The notes under the pieces are model-generated. The model did no database searches. It was not told the DNA's origin and saw only the letters and a list, made by a program, of their open reading frames with translations. The position numbers and the translations under genes were made by a program. A stretch of DNA of 64,000 bases from Agromyces mediolanus (GTDB taxonomy: Bacteria; Actinomycetota; Actinomycetes; Actinomycetales; Microbacteriaceae): contig NZ_BMRJ01000007.1 in assembly GCF_014648575.1 (NCBI RefSeq), positions 25,212-89,211 of the forward strand, written 5' to 3'. Below are positions 17,223-25,716 of this stretch, piece after piece (positions within the stretch are counted from its first letter, which is position 1; the number at the start of each line of letters is the position of its first letter).

Positions 17223-17705
17223 GTGTGGTGCTCCCAGTCGGATCGCTCGCGATCGCGGGCGCGCACCGGTCGAGCGCTCGCGCGGATCGGCGCCGGGGCG
17301 CTCGTGCTCGGCGTCCTCGTCGGCCTGCTCGCGATGCACGTGCTCGCAGGCTCGGGAGCGGTCGGTCCGTCGGTGACCGCCTCGCACGCCTCGATGGCGA
17401 CCGCGCCCGGGCCGGCCACGGCATCCGACGCAGACCGGGACGCCTCGCTCGGCGCGGACACGGCGCCTCCGATGTTCGCCGCGGAGCCGCACTGCCCGTC
17501 GTGCGCGGGCGACGAGGCGGCGGGCGGCGCGGCGGTGGCGTGCTTCCTCGCCCTGCTGCTCATCGCCGTCGCGCTCGGCGCGCCGGCCAGGTGGCCCGGA
17601 CTCGCCGCAGCCGCCGGGGTGCTCCGAGTGTCCGCGCGCCGGGGCGAACCCACGGGACCGCACCGGGTGCCGCTTCGCGTGCTGCTCTGCGTCAGTCGGA
17701 CCTGA
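17223..17705 (+). CDS. DUF6153-like small membrane protein next to CueP
   Basis: A 160-residue protein with a first membrane segment reading GALVLGVLVGLLAMHVLAG, a Ser/Ala/Asp-rich external loop containing EPHCPSCAGDEA, and a second membrane segment (VACFLALLLIAVALGAP). This layout matches the actinobacterial DUF6153 group, which often carries His/Cys in the loop and ends in LxVxRT as here. The GTG start is 6 nt after TAGACT and has no ribosome site, so it is probably leaderless. Placement 86 bp before a CueP-type protein suggests a part in copper or metal handling. The group has no proven function. Confidence 0.65.
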   Translation: MWCSQSDRSRSRARTGRALARIGAGALVLGVLVGLLAMHVLAGSGAVGPSVTASHASMATAPGPATASDADRDASLGADTAPPMFAAEPHCPSCAGDEAAGGAAVACFLALLLIAVALGAPARWPGLAAAAGVLRVSARRGEPTGPHRVPLRVLLCVSRT

Positions 17706-17791
17706 ACGGGGCCGGAGCCGCGGCGCGCACCGTGCGCGTCGTCGACCGTGACACCCAGACTCCCGTTCCACTGACCCTCGAAGGATCCTCC

Positions 17792-18424
17792 ATGCCGTTT
17801 TTGACCCGCTCCATCCGCGCCCGCCGCGTCGCACTGCCCGCCCTCGGGGCGCTCCTCGTCTCGCTGCTCGCGCTCACCGCCTGCGCCGCGCCCGCCCCGG
17901 CGTCGTCGCGCCCGGACACCGCCGACCCGTCGTCCCAGGCCCAGGGTGCCCTCCTCGCCGATCACGGGCTGGACGGGCTCGACGCGCGCCAGATCATCGA
18001 CCGCCTCGATGCGATGCCCGTCGCGGACCGCCCCGCAGGGCTCATCGCTTCCGTCCGCCCAGACGTGCTCGCCCTGTCCGACGGCGAGCGGGAACTGGCG
18101 CTCCCGATGCCCGAGGAGTTCTACGTCTCGATCGCCCCGTACCGCTCGCAGACCCACGACTGCGTCTTCCACAGTCTGACGAGCTGCATCGGGGAGCTGG
18201 GGAACGAGGAGTTCCGGGTCGTCGTGAGCGAGCCCGCCACGGGGGTGACGGTGCTCGACGAGACGCGGACGAGCTTCGACAACGGCTTCATCGGCCTCTG
18301 GCTGCCGCGCGGAACCCGGTTCGAGGTGCGGATCACGGATGCCTCGGGGGCGACGGCGGCGGCCGCGCTCGACACGGCCGCGCTCGATGCCGCGAGCTGC
18401 ATCACGACGATGCGGCTGGGCTGA
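17792..18424 (+). CDS. cueP: CueP family copper-binding lipoprotein
   Basis: The 210-residue protein has a lipoprotein-like signal ending LLALTACAAP, so it should be anchored outside the membrane. The mature part has LxxLDARQIIDRLDAMP, the family motif DCVFHSLTSCIGELG with two Cys, and the C-terminal CITTM. These three Cys plus His are the metal ligands of the CueP family. In Salmonella CueP binds copper in the periplasm and supplies superoxide dismutase. The ATG at 17792 has AAGGAT upstream. It follows the DUF6153 gene and probably shares its transcript. An imperfect hairpin at 18428-18480 ends the unit. Confidence 0.85.
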   Translation: MPFLTRSIRARRVALPALGALLVSLLALTACAAPAPASSRPDTADPSSQAQGALLADHGLDGLDARQIIDRLDAMPVADRPAGLIASVRPDVLALSDGERELALPMPEEFYVSIAPYRSQTHDCVFHSLTSCIGELGNEEFRVVVSEPATGVTVLDETRTSFDNGFIGLWLPRGTRFEVRITDASGATAAAALDTAALDAASCITTMRLG

Positions 18425-18427
18425 GCC

Positions 18428-18480
18428 GCACGCGCGGGGCGTCCGGTCCGTCGTTCGACGTCGGCGGGCGCCCCGCGTGC
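18428..18480. terminator. Bidirectional terminator between cueP and tetR
   Basis: GCACGCGCGGGGCG (18428-18441) pairs with CGCCCCGCGTGC (18469-18480) with a 2-nt bulge. It lies directly between two convergent stop codons. Confidence 0.6.
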
Positions 18481-18481
18481 C

Positions 18482-19117
18482 TCAGCGGGCGCCGCCGAGG
18501 TCGGCTTGCGCGGGCCGCACGGCATCGAGCGCCGCGGCGATGATGGTCCGCCGGACGGCGATCGGCTGGTCCTCGGACGAGAGCGTCACCTCGTTGACCA
18601 CCGCGAGGAAGCCGCTCACGAGCGCCCGCAGCACGAGCCGGGCGTCGGGTTCGCTCGCGGCGTCATCGCCGTGGTCGGCCTGCCACCGCTCCAGCAGCGC
18701 GTCGGCGAGGGTGCGCTGGAAGAGCTCGATGCGCGCCAGGTGGCCGGCCAGCAGGTGCGGAGACGAGTCGATGATCTGCCTGAACAGCGTGGCCCGCTCT
18801 TCGGCGGCCCGTTCGTCGAGCTCGTCGAAGGTCGCGTCGAGCGCGTGCTGCAGCGACGTCCACGGTGCTTCGCCCGCGGGCCGCGCCCGGATCGCTTCGA
18901 CGAGGCCCTGGAGCTCGGTCTCGAATCGGCCGAACAGCACCTCGTCCTTCGTCGCGAAGTAGCGGAAGAAGGTGCGCTCGGAGATGCCGGCCTCGTTCGC
19001 GATGTCCTCGACCGTGGTCTCGTCGTATCCGCGGGCCAGGAAGAGCCGCTCGGCGATCTCGCTGATCCGCACTCGTGCGGCTCGACGGGAGACCTCCCGC
19101 AGCGTGCTGTTCGGCAT
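18482..19117 (-). CDS. TetR family regulator of the adjacent MFS exporter
   Basis: A 211-residue TetR protein with helix-turn-helix RVRISEIAERLFLARGYDETTVEDIANEAGISERTFFRYFATKDEVLF in short segments, followed by a helical effector domain. The start at 19117 (MPNSTLREV) is preferred: TATCCT (19124-19129) lies 6 nt upstream, the leaderless spacing used elsewhere here. The alternative ATG at 19147 would lie inside the operator dyad. It is divergent from the exporter gene with two operators between them, the usual layout of a self-regulated drug-efflux pair. The inducer is unknown. Confidence 0.9.
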   Translation of the reverse strand: MPNSTLREVSRRAARVRISEIAERLFLARGYDETTVEDIANEAGISERTFFRYFATKDEVLFGRFETELQGLVEAIRARPAGEAPWTSLQHALDATFDELDERAAEERATLFRQIIDSSPHLLAGHLARIELFQRTLADALLERWQADHGDDAASEPDARLVLRALVSGFLAVVNEVTLSSEDQPIAVRRTIIAAALDAVRPAQADLGGAR

Positions 19118-19139
19118 CCTCTCAGGATAGTGGGGTGCG

Positions 19140-19176
19140 ACTGTCATAGAGTGACAGTCGTGTCAGTCACTGACAC
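19140..19176. promoter_or_regulatory. Two tandem TetR operators
   Basis: ACTGTCATAGAGTGACAGT (19140-19158) is a perfect dyad with 7-bp arms. GTGTCAGTCACTGACAC (19160-19176) is a second perfect dyad with 7-bp arms, one base away. Both share TGTCA/TGACA half-sites and fill the space between tetR and the exporter. Confidence 0.85.
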
Positions 19177-19194
19177 ATGAGCGAGAGGGGCGCG

Positions 19195-20694
19195 ATGAGT
19201 TCGACCATGCAGGCGCAGGGGAATCAGCGGGCTGAGGCGCCACGGGCGCCGATGCGCGCCGGCGCGCTCATCGCGGTCCTCCTCGCCGGGGCGTTCGTGA
19301 TGATCCTCAACGAGACGGTCATGGGCGTCGCCCTGCCTGCGGTGATGCGGGAGTTCGAGATCACCGCGGCGGCCGGGCAGTGGCTCACCACCGCCTACAT
19401 GCTCGTCATGGCCGTCCTGATCCCGATGACCGGCTTCCTGCTGCAGCGCTTCTCGCCGAGGGTGATCTTCGTCGCCGCGCTCCTGCTGTTCAGCGTCGGG
19501 ACCGCAGCTGCCGCCATCGCCCCGTGGTTCTCCGTCCTCGTCGTCGCGCGCATCGCCCAGGCGGCCGGCACGGCGATCATCATGCCGCTGCTCACGACGA
19601 CGATCCTCACGCACGTCCCCGCCGCCCGGCGCGGACGCACCATGGGCCTCATCGCCATCGTGATGTCGGTCGCCCCGGCGCTCGGCCCGAGCTTCTCCGG
19701 CCTGATGATCACCGCCTTCGGCTGGCGCTCGGTGTTCCTCGTCGTCCTGCCGATCGCCGTCGCCGTGCTCATCGCCGGTTCGGTGCTCATCCGCGGCGGC
19801 GGGGCGGGATCGGCGGTGCGGTTCGACCTCGGCTCGGCCGTGCTGTCCGTGCTCGCGTTCGGCGGCATCGTCTTCGGGCTCGGCAGCATCGGCGAAGCGG
19901 TCGGCGGTCACGCCCTCCTGCCGCCCGCGGTGCCGATCGTCGTCGGCCTGCTCGCGCTCGCCGCGTTCGTCTGGCGCCAGCTCGCCCTGCAGCGCCGCGA
20001 CGCGGCCTTCCTCGACCTCCGGCCGTTCCGCTCCCGCCCGTTCTGGGTCGGCGTGGTGCTGCTCGCGGTCGCGATGTGCTCGATGTTCGGGGCGCTCATC
20101 CTGCTGCCGCTGTACATGCAGAACGTGCTCGGCCTCTCCGCGCTCGCCACGGGCCTCGTCGTCCTGCCCGGTGGGCTGCTGATGGGGCTCGCGGCGCCGG
20201 TCGTCGGGGCGATCTTCGACCGCGTCGGCGCTCGCCCGCTCGTGATCCCCGGGGTGCTCGTCGTCTCGGCCTCACTGGCGATGCTCGCGTTCCTCGGCGA
20301 CGACAGCCCCGTCTGGTATCTCGTCGTCGCCACGCTCGTGCTCGACCTCGGACTGGCGATGCTCATGACCCCGCTCATGACGAGCGCGCTCGGCTCGCTG
20401 GCCCCGGAGCTGTACTCGCACGGCAGCGCGATCGTGAGCACGATGCAGCAGCTCGCCGGCGCCGCCGGCACGGCCGTCTTCGTGACGGTCATGTCGCTCG
20501 GTGCGGCGTCGGCCGCGGCCGAGGGGGCGAGCGCGACCGCCGCGGCGGCGAGCGGCATCCACCTCGCCTTCGTCGGCGCCGCGCTCGCCTCCCTCGTCGC
20601 GGTCGCGCTCGCCTTCCTCGTGCCGCGCCGCACCTCCGTCGAGCCCCCCGGCGGCGGGGAGCGCGGCGGATCCGCCGACCCCGCTTCCGACTGA
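19195..20694 (+). CDS. DHA2-type MFS drug exporter
   Basis: The 499-residue protein has about 14 membrane segments and the DHA2 opening VMILNETVMGVALPAVMREF, with QWLTTAYMLVMAVLIPMTG and a Pro/Gly-rich charged tail. It is the closer-regulated paralogue of the exporter at 873-2324. The start at 19195 has GAGAGGGG 5 nt upstream; the ATG at 19177 touches the operator and lacks a ribosome site. It faces a TetR gene across two operators, so it most likely pumps out the toxic compound sensed by that repressor. Confidence 0.9.
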   Translation: MSSTMQAQGNQRAEAPRAPMRAGALIAVLLAGAFVMILNETVMGVALPAVMREFEITAAAGQWLTTAYMLVMAVLIPMTGFLLQRFSPRVIFVAALLLFSVGTAAAAIAPWFSVLVVARIAQAAGTAIIMPLLTTTILTHVPAARRGRTMGLIAIVMSVAPALGPSFSGLMITAFGWRSVFLVVLPIAVAVLIAGSVLIRGGGAGSAVRFDLGSAVLSVLAFGGIVFGLGSIGEAVGGHALLPPAVPIVVGLLALAAFVWRQLALQRRDAAFLDLRPFRSRPFWVGVVLLAVAMCSMFGALILLPLYMQNVLGLSALATGLVVLPGGLLMGLAAPVVGAIFDRVGARPLVIPGVLVVSASLAMLAFLGDDSPVWYLVVATLVLDLGLAMLMTPLMTSALGSLAPELYSHGSAIVSTMQQLAGAAGTAVFVTVMSLGAASAAAEGASATAAAASGIHLAFVGAALASLVAVALAFLVPRRTSVEPPGGGERGGSADPASD

Positions 20695-20835
20695 CCCGAT
20701 CTGGTATTCCGAATCTGCCCGCTATACCAGAGCATGCTCGATAAACTCCTCAGTATCGTGAGCTAGCGTCGATTCCGAATGGCATCCCAACGATGCGTTC
20801 GATCGACCACGGCCATCTCGACCGAAGGAGACCCG
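20695..20835. promoter_or_regulatory. Intergenic region before the DoxX gene, with two dyads
   Basis: CTGGTAT (20701-20707) pairs with ATACCAG (20724-20730), and CGATA (20739-20743) with TATCG (20754-20758). TAGCGT (20764-20769) is a possible -10 box for the DoxX gene. The first dyad could end the exporter transcript; the second could be a regulator site. ATTCCGAAT occurs twice, before and after the dyads. Confidence 0.35.
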
Positions 20836-21294
20836 GTGAACACCGCTACGCACGATCGCCCCGTCCGACCGCGTTTCGCCGACGCCGACCTCGCACTGCT
20901 CGTGCTGCGGCTCGTGGCCGGCGTCGTGTTCTTCGCACACGGGTTCCAGAAGGCGTTCATCTTCACGATCCCCGGTGCGAGCGCGGCATTCGCCGAGATG
21001 GGCGTGCCGTTCGCCGCGGTGGTCGCGCCCGTGCTCGCCATCGTCGAGCTCGCGGGCGGCGCTCTGCTCGTGCTCGGGGTGCTGTCGCGGCCCGTCGCCG
21101 CGTTCCTCGCTCTGAGCATGCTCGGCGCGGCCGTGTTCGGGCACCTCGGCTCGGGCTTCTGGGTGGAGGACGGCGGCTACGAGTACGTCGCGGTCCTCGC
21201 CGCCGTCGCCGGGGCGATCGCCATCGCGGGCCCCGGACGGTACGCGCTGTCGCGCGCGGTGCTGCCCGAGCGCGCCGCGGCGCTCGTCGGCTGA
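20836..21294 (+). CDS. DoxX family protein
   Basis: The 152-residue protein has four membrane segments with LALLVLRLVAGVVFFAHGFQKAF, the family motif HGxxK, and ELAGGALLVLGVLSRPVA. The start is the GTG at 20836 with AAGGAG 6 nt upstream. DoxX proteins are found in oxidoreductase-linked membrane complexes (for example MRC with SseA and SodA in mycobacteria), but function here is open. An SDR gene follows 120 bp later on the same strand and may be cotranscribed. It is unrelated in sequence detail to the shorter DoxX at 2321-2680. Confidence 0.85.
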   Translation: MNTATHDRPVRPRFADADLALLVLRLVAGVVFFAHGFQKAFIFTIPGASAAFAEMGVPFAAVVAPVLAIVELAGGALLVLGVLSRPVAAFLALSMLGAAVFGHLGSGFWVEDGGYEYVAVLAAVAGAIAIAGPGRYALSRAVLPERAAALVG

Positions 21295-22188
<894 letters not shown>

Positions 22189-22195
22189 CTCAGAG

Positions 22196-22220
22196 CCGGG
22201 CGGGGGAGCGCCCCGCCCGG
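22196..22220. terminator. Bidirectional terminator between the SDR gene and leuA
   Basis: A perfect 10-bp stem, CCGGGCGGGG and CCCCGCCCGG, with a 5-nt loop GAGCG, between two convergent stops. Confidence 0.75.
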
Positions 22221-22230
22221 CCCGGTCGCC

Positions 22231-24048
22231 TCACCCGTCCGATGCCGCTGCGACCGCGTTCGCCGCGACCAGGACCGCCCCGAGGCTGGCCCCGAGTACG
22301 GAGGCGCCGCGGCCGGCGGCCCAGCGCACTCCCGCGGGATGGCGGAACTCGAGGAGCGTGAGCGCGTCGCTGTCCTGCCCGTGTCCGAGGCTCGTCTGAT
22401 GGAGTCCGAGCACCTCGACCTCGATGCCGAGCTCGGCGAGCGCCGCGACCAGCGCCTCGACCGGGCCGTCGCCGTCGCTCACGCGTTCGGTCCGCTCCCC
22501 GTCCCGATCGAGCACGATGCGGGTCTGCGTGCGCCCGTCCGCCTCGCCGATCTCGTAGCCACCGAGCTCGACCGCCATGGGCGCGTCCGCGCCGCCGAGG
22601 TACACCTCCTCGAAGAGCGCCCAGAGCCTCGTCGCATCGAGCTCGTCGCCGGACTCGTCCGCCAGCCGTTGCACGTGCCGGGCGAAGTCGATCTGCAGCC
22701 GCCTCGGCAGCTCGAGGCCGAACTCCCGCTCGAGCACGTAGGTGGCGCCGCCCTTGCCCGACTGCGAGTTCACCCGGATGACCGCGTCGTAGCTGCGCCC
22801 GAGGTCGGCGGGATCGACCGGGAGGTACGGCACGCGCCACGGGATCTCCCGCTCCGGCCGCCCCTCGGCCTCGGCCCTGGCGCGATGCTCGGCGAAGCCC
22901 TTCCGGATCGCGTCCTGGTGCGTCCCGCTGAACGCCGTGTGCACGAGGTCGCCGGCGTAGGGATGCCTCGGGTGCACCTCGATCCGGTTGCAGTACTCCA
23001 CGGTGCGGCGGATCTCGTCGAGCTCGGAGAAGTCGATCATCGGGTCGACCCCCTGGGCGTGCAGGTTGAGCGCGAGGGTGACGAGGTCGACGTTGCCCGT
23101 GCGCTCACCGTTGCCGAAGAGGCATCCCTCCACCCGCTGCGCGCCCGCGAGCACGGCGAGCTCCGCGCACGCGACGCCCGTGCCCCGGTCGTTGTGCGGA
23201 TGCACGGAGAGGATGACGCCGTCGCGCCGGGCCAGGTTCCGGTGCATGTACTCGATCTGGTCGGCGTAGACGTTCGGCGTCGCGATCTCGACGGTCGCCG
23301 GCAGGTTCAGGATCACCGGCCGCTCGGGACTCGCGTCCCACAGCCGCGTCATGGCGTCGCAGACCTCCAGGGCGTAGTCGGGCTCCGTGAGGTTGAACAC
23401 CTCCGGGGAGAACTCGAAGCGCACGTTCGGCAGCGCGCCGGCGAGCTCGAGGACATCGCGGCCGCCCCCGAGGATGAGCTCGAGCAGCTGGGCCCGGTCG
23501 CGGCCGAGCACGAACTCGCGCCAGATCGGCGCGGTCGCCGTGTAGAGATGGATGACGACGGGGTTGCGGATGCCTCGGATGGACTCGACCGTGCGCTCGA
23601 TGAGCTCGCGGCGGGCCGGGGTGAACACCACGATCGTCACGTGCTCGGGGGCGAGCTCGGTTTCGGCGATGAGGCGCACGAAGTCGTAGTCGGTCTGAGA
23701 GGCGGAGGGATAGCCGACCTCGATCTCGGTGTACCCCATGGCCACCATGAGCTCGAAGAAGCGGCGCTTGCGCTCGGGGTCCATCGGCTCGGCGAGGGCC
23801 TGGTTGCCGTCGCGGAGGTCGACCGGCACCCAGAGCGGGGCGGCGGTGAGCTGCCGGGCCGGCCAGGCTCGGTCGACGAGCGGGAGCTCGACGCGCTCGG
23901 TGACGGCGCGGTAGCGATGGGACGGCATCTGCGAGCGCCGTTGGCGGTTCCAGTGCGGTGCATCCGCCGGCACGGGGCCGGCGGGGGAGTCGAAGCGGCC
24001 GAACGGATTCGGGGCGGCGGGGGTGGTCGGTACGGCGATGCCGGTCAT
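22231..24048 (-). CDS. leuA: 2-isopropylmalate synthase
   Basis: The 605-residue enzyme condenses acetyl-CoA with 2-oxoisovalerate, the first committed step of leucine synthesis. It is of the long actinobacterial type 2 form with an N-terminal extension. DLRDGNQAL (metal site), [29 protein letters not shown] (His pair) and [10 protein letters not shown] are all visible, followed by a C-terminal LeuA allosteric domain ([18 protein letters not shown]) that normally senses leucine. The start is ATG 24048 with AGAAGGA upstream. A leucine-rich leader peptide and hairpin precede it, pointing to attenuation-type control. The divergent neighbour is a GntR regulator, but the dyad evidence for its control of leuA is weak. 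Confidence 0.95.
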   Translation of the reverse strand: MTGIAVPTTPAAPNPFGRFDSPAGPVPADAPHWNRQRRSQMPSHRYRAVTERVELPLVDRAWPARQLTAAPLWVPVDLRDGNQALAEPMDPERKRRFFELMVAMGYTEIEVGYPSASQTDYDFVRLIAETELAPEHVTIVVFTPARRELIERTVESIRGIRNPVVIHLYTATAPIWREFVLGRDRAQLLELILGGGRDVLELAGALPNVRFEFSPEVFNLTEPDYALEVCDAMTRLWDASPERPVILNLPATVEIATPNVYADQIEYMHRNLARRDGVILSVHPHNDRGTGVACAELAVLAGAQRVEGCLFGNGERTGNVDLVTLALNLHAQGVDPMIDFSELDEIRRTVEYCNRIEVHPRHPYAGDLVHTAFSGTHQDAIRKGFAEHRARAEAEGRPEREIPWRVPYLPVDPADLGRSYDAVIRVNSQSGKGGATYVLEREFGLELPRRLQIDFARHVQRLADESGDELDATRLWALFEEVYLGGADAPMAVELGGYEIGEADGRTQTRIVLDRDGERTERVSDGDGPVEALVAALAELGIEVEVLGLHQTSLGHGQDSDALTLLEFRHPAGVRWAAGRGASVLGASLGAVLVAANAVAAASDG

Positions 24049-24095
24049 GGCGGGTCCTTCTGGCTCATCGGAGTCGACCGGCACGCGAAGCGGCT

Positions 24096-24133
24096 CCACG
24101 TCGGGGAGCCGGCCAGGCTAGGCCCCGACGTGG
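24096..24133 (-). promoter_or_regulatory. Attenuator-type hairpin in the leuA leader
   Basis: CCACGTCGGGG (24096-24106) and CCCCGACGTGG (24123-24133) form a perfect 11-bp stem with a 16-nt loop. The 5' arm of the RNA overlaps codons 10-14 of the leader peptide, and its stop codon is in the loop, so a ribosome stalled at the Leu codons or at the stop would decide whether the stem forms. There is no U-run after it; control could act on Rho or on translation. Confidence 0.6.
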
Positions 24134-24162
24134 CGGCGAAGGAGGAGGCCGCGCGCGAACAT
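24118..24162 (-). CDS. leuL: leuA leader peptide with three consecutive Leu codons
   Basis: The peptide MFARGLLLRRHVGA contains CTC CTC CTT in a row, in the position expected of a leucine attenuation leader 70 bp ahead of leuA. TACAGT (24169-24174) is 6 nt upstream of the ATG, so the message probably starts at the ATG itself. Leader peptides of this kind precede leuA in corynebacteria and streptomycetes. Confidence 0.7.
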   Translation of the reverse strand: MFARGLLLRRHVGA

Positions 24163-24208
24163 GGCTAGACTGTACCACGACTCCTCAGACAAGTAGAGAG
24201 GCGAGTCG

Positions 24209-24877
24209 ATGGAACAGGTGAAGCGGGCCCCGCTCGCAGACCAGGCGGCAGAGCTCATCCTCGAGCGCATCCGCACCGGCGAGTGGGAGCTCGGGCAGAA
24301 ACTGCCCGGCGAGACGACCCTCGCCCCGCAACTCGGCGTCGGCCGTTCGACGGTCCGGGAGGCCATCCGCCAGCTCGCCGGACGGGGCGTCCTCGCCTCC
24401 AGGCAGGGCGCCGGCGTCTTCGTCACGGCGCTCGACGCGCCCGAGGAGTGGGACGCGGTGCTCCGCCGAGCCGACCTCGTCTCGGTCATCGAGGCGCGCA
24501 TCGCGATCGAGGCGGAGGCCGCCGCGCTCGCCGCGGAGCGCCGCACACCGAGCGACCTCCGCGCTATCCGCCGCGCCCTCGACGATCGCGCCGCGAACCG
24601 GGCCGACGTCGAGGCGCACGTCGACGCCGACACGCGCTTCCACCGCAGCATCGTCGCCGCCGCGCACAACCCGATCCTCGCGGAGCTGTTCGACGGCTTC
24701 ACCCCGCGGATGCGGCAGGCGATGGTCGACATGCTGCGCCTGCGCGGCGAGTTCGGCGACGACGCCGACCACGGCGCGCACGAACGGCTGGCCGAGCGCA
24801 TCGCCGAGCGCGACGGCGACGGCGCGGCGCGCGAGAGCCGCAGCCACCTTGGCGCGATGAAGGCGGCGCTCGCGTGA
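24209..24877 (+). CDS. GntR family regulator, FadR/FCD type
   Basis: The 222-residue protein has an N-terminal GntR winged helix (LADQAAELILERIRTGEWELG, LPGETTLAPQLGVGRSTVREAIRQL, GRGVLASRQGAGVFV) and a C-terminal FCD domain with the Asp/His metal or ligand positions (DADTRFHRSIVAAAHNP, then a helix with HGAHERL). FadR-type members sense small organic acids or acyl compounds. It starts with AGAGG upstream. Its stop overlaps the start of the ABC ATPase by GTGA, so the two products probably work in the same process. The effector is unknown. Confidence 0.9.
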   Translation: MEQVKRAPLADQAAELILERIRTGEWELGQKLPGETTLAPQLGVGRSTVREAIRQLAGRGVLASRQGAGVFVTALDAPEEWDAVLRRADLVSVIEARIAIEAEAAALAAERRTPSDLRAIRRALDDRAANRADVEAHVDADTRFHRSIVAAAHNPILAELFDGFTPRMRQAMVDMLRLRGEFGDDADHGAHERLAERIAERDGDGAARESRSHLGAMKAALA

Positions 24878-25665
24878 CGGCACCGGTGCTGCAGCTCGCC
24901 GGCGTGACCTTCCGCCGCGACGGGCGGCAGATCCTCGACGGCATCGACCTCCGCGTCGAGCAGGGGGAGCGCTGGGCGCTGCTCGGGCCGAACGGTGCGG
25001 GCAAGAGCACCATCCTCGGTTTCTGCGGCGCCGTCACCTTCCCGAGTTCCGGGACCGTCGACGTCCTCGGCGCCCGGCTCGGCCGCGTCGAGCTGCAGGA
25101 GCTCCGCCGGCACATCGGGCATGTGAACCCGAGGCATCCGCTCCGCTCCAGGCTCACCGTCACGCAGGTCGTGCTCACCGGGCTCACCGCCACCATCGAG
25201 ACGCCGATGCGCTGGGTTCCGACGCCCGAACAGCTCGACGCCGCCCGCCGGGTGATCGCGGAGCTCGGCCTCGACCACCGGCGCGACGCGATCTGGCCGA
25301 CGCTCTCCCAGGGCGAACGGGGGCGCGCGCTCATCGCGCGAGCCCTCATCGCAGAACCGAGCCTGCTGCTCCTCGACGAGCCCACGACGGGCCTCGACGT
25401 GGCCGCGCGCGAGCAGTTCCTCGAGACGGTCGACGCGCTGGCCGAGCGCGCGCCGCAGCTGTCCACCATCCTCGTCACCCACCACCTGGAGGAGCTCCCG
25501 GAGACCACGACCCACGCGATCGCGATCTCGCACGGGGCGACCGTGGCGTCCGGGCCGGTCGCCGAGGTCGTCACGACCGAGGTGATCTCGCGGGCCTTCG
25601 AGCATCCGATCGTCGTGGGCCACGACGGCGGACGCTGGTCGGCCCGCGCCGCGCGGGTGCGCTGA
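24874..25665 (+). CDS. ABC transporter ATP-binding protein without a partner permease
   Basis: The 263-residue protein has a complete nucleotide-binding domain: Walker A GPNGAGKST (residues about 41-49), Q-loop region, the signature LSQGERGRALIARAL, Walker B LLLLDEP and the switch His in LVTHH. The start is a GTG overlapping the GntR stop as GTGA. It resembles the stand-alone ATPases of the ModF/YlmA sort. No membrane subunit or binding protein lies next to it: the following gene is a convergent monooxygenase. It may serve a transporter encoded elsewhere or a non-transport task. Confidence 0.88.
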   Translation: MTAPVLQLAGVTFRRDGRQILDGIDLRVEQGERWALLGPNGAGKSTILGFCGAVTFPSSGTVDVLGARLGRVELQELRRHIGHVNPRHPLRSRLTVTQVVLTGLTATIETPMRWVPTPEQLDAARRVIAELGLDHRRDAIWPTLSQGERGRALIARALIAEPSLLLLDEPTTGLDVAAREQFLETVDALAERAPQLSTILVTHHLEELPETTTHAIAISHGATVASGPVAEVVTTEVISRAFEHPIVVGHDGGRWSARAARVR

Positions 25666-25674
25666 TCGCGCGAC

Positions 25675-25716
25675 GGCGCGGACCGCCCGGATGCCTCAGC
25701 GCCGGGCGGCCGCGCC
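25675..25716. terminator. Bidirectional terminator
   Basis: GGCGCGG-A-CCGCCCGG pairs with CCGGGCGG-CCGCGCC with one bulged base and an 11-nt loop. It overlaps the last codons of the convergent monooxygenase gene. Confidence 0.65.

Noticed and set aside
8848..17376. A plus-strand open frame of 2842 codons opposite the surface-protein gene
   Set aside because: It is the mirror of a highly repetitive, GC-biased gene. The encoded sequence is Arg/Gly/Asp-rich without domains, signal peptide or ribosome site, and it runs through the promoter region at 17.0-17.2 kb. The minus-strand reading has a signal peptide, repeats and LPATG.
19145..19147. An earlier ATG for the TetR gene
   Set aside because: It would lie inside the perfect operator dyad, upstream of the -10 box that fits the start at 19117.
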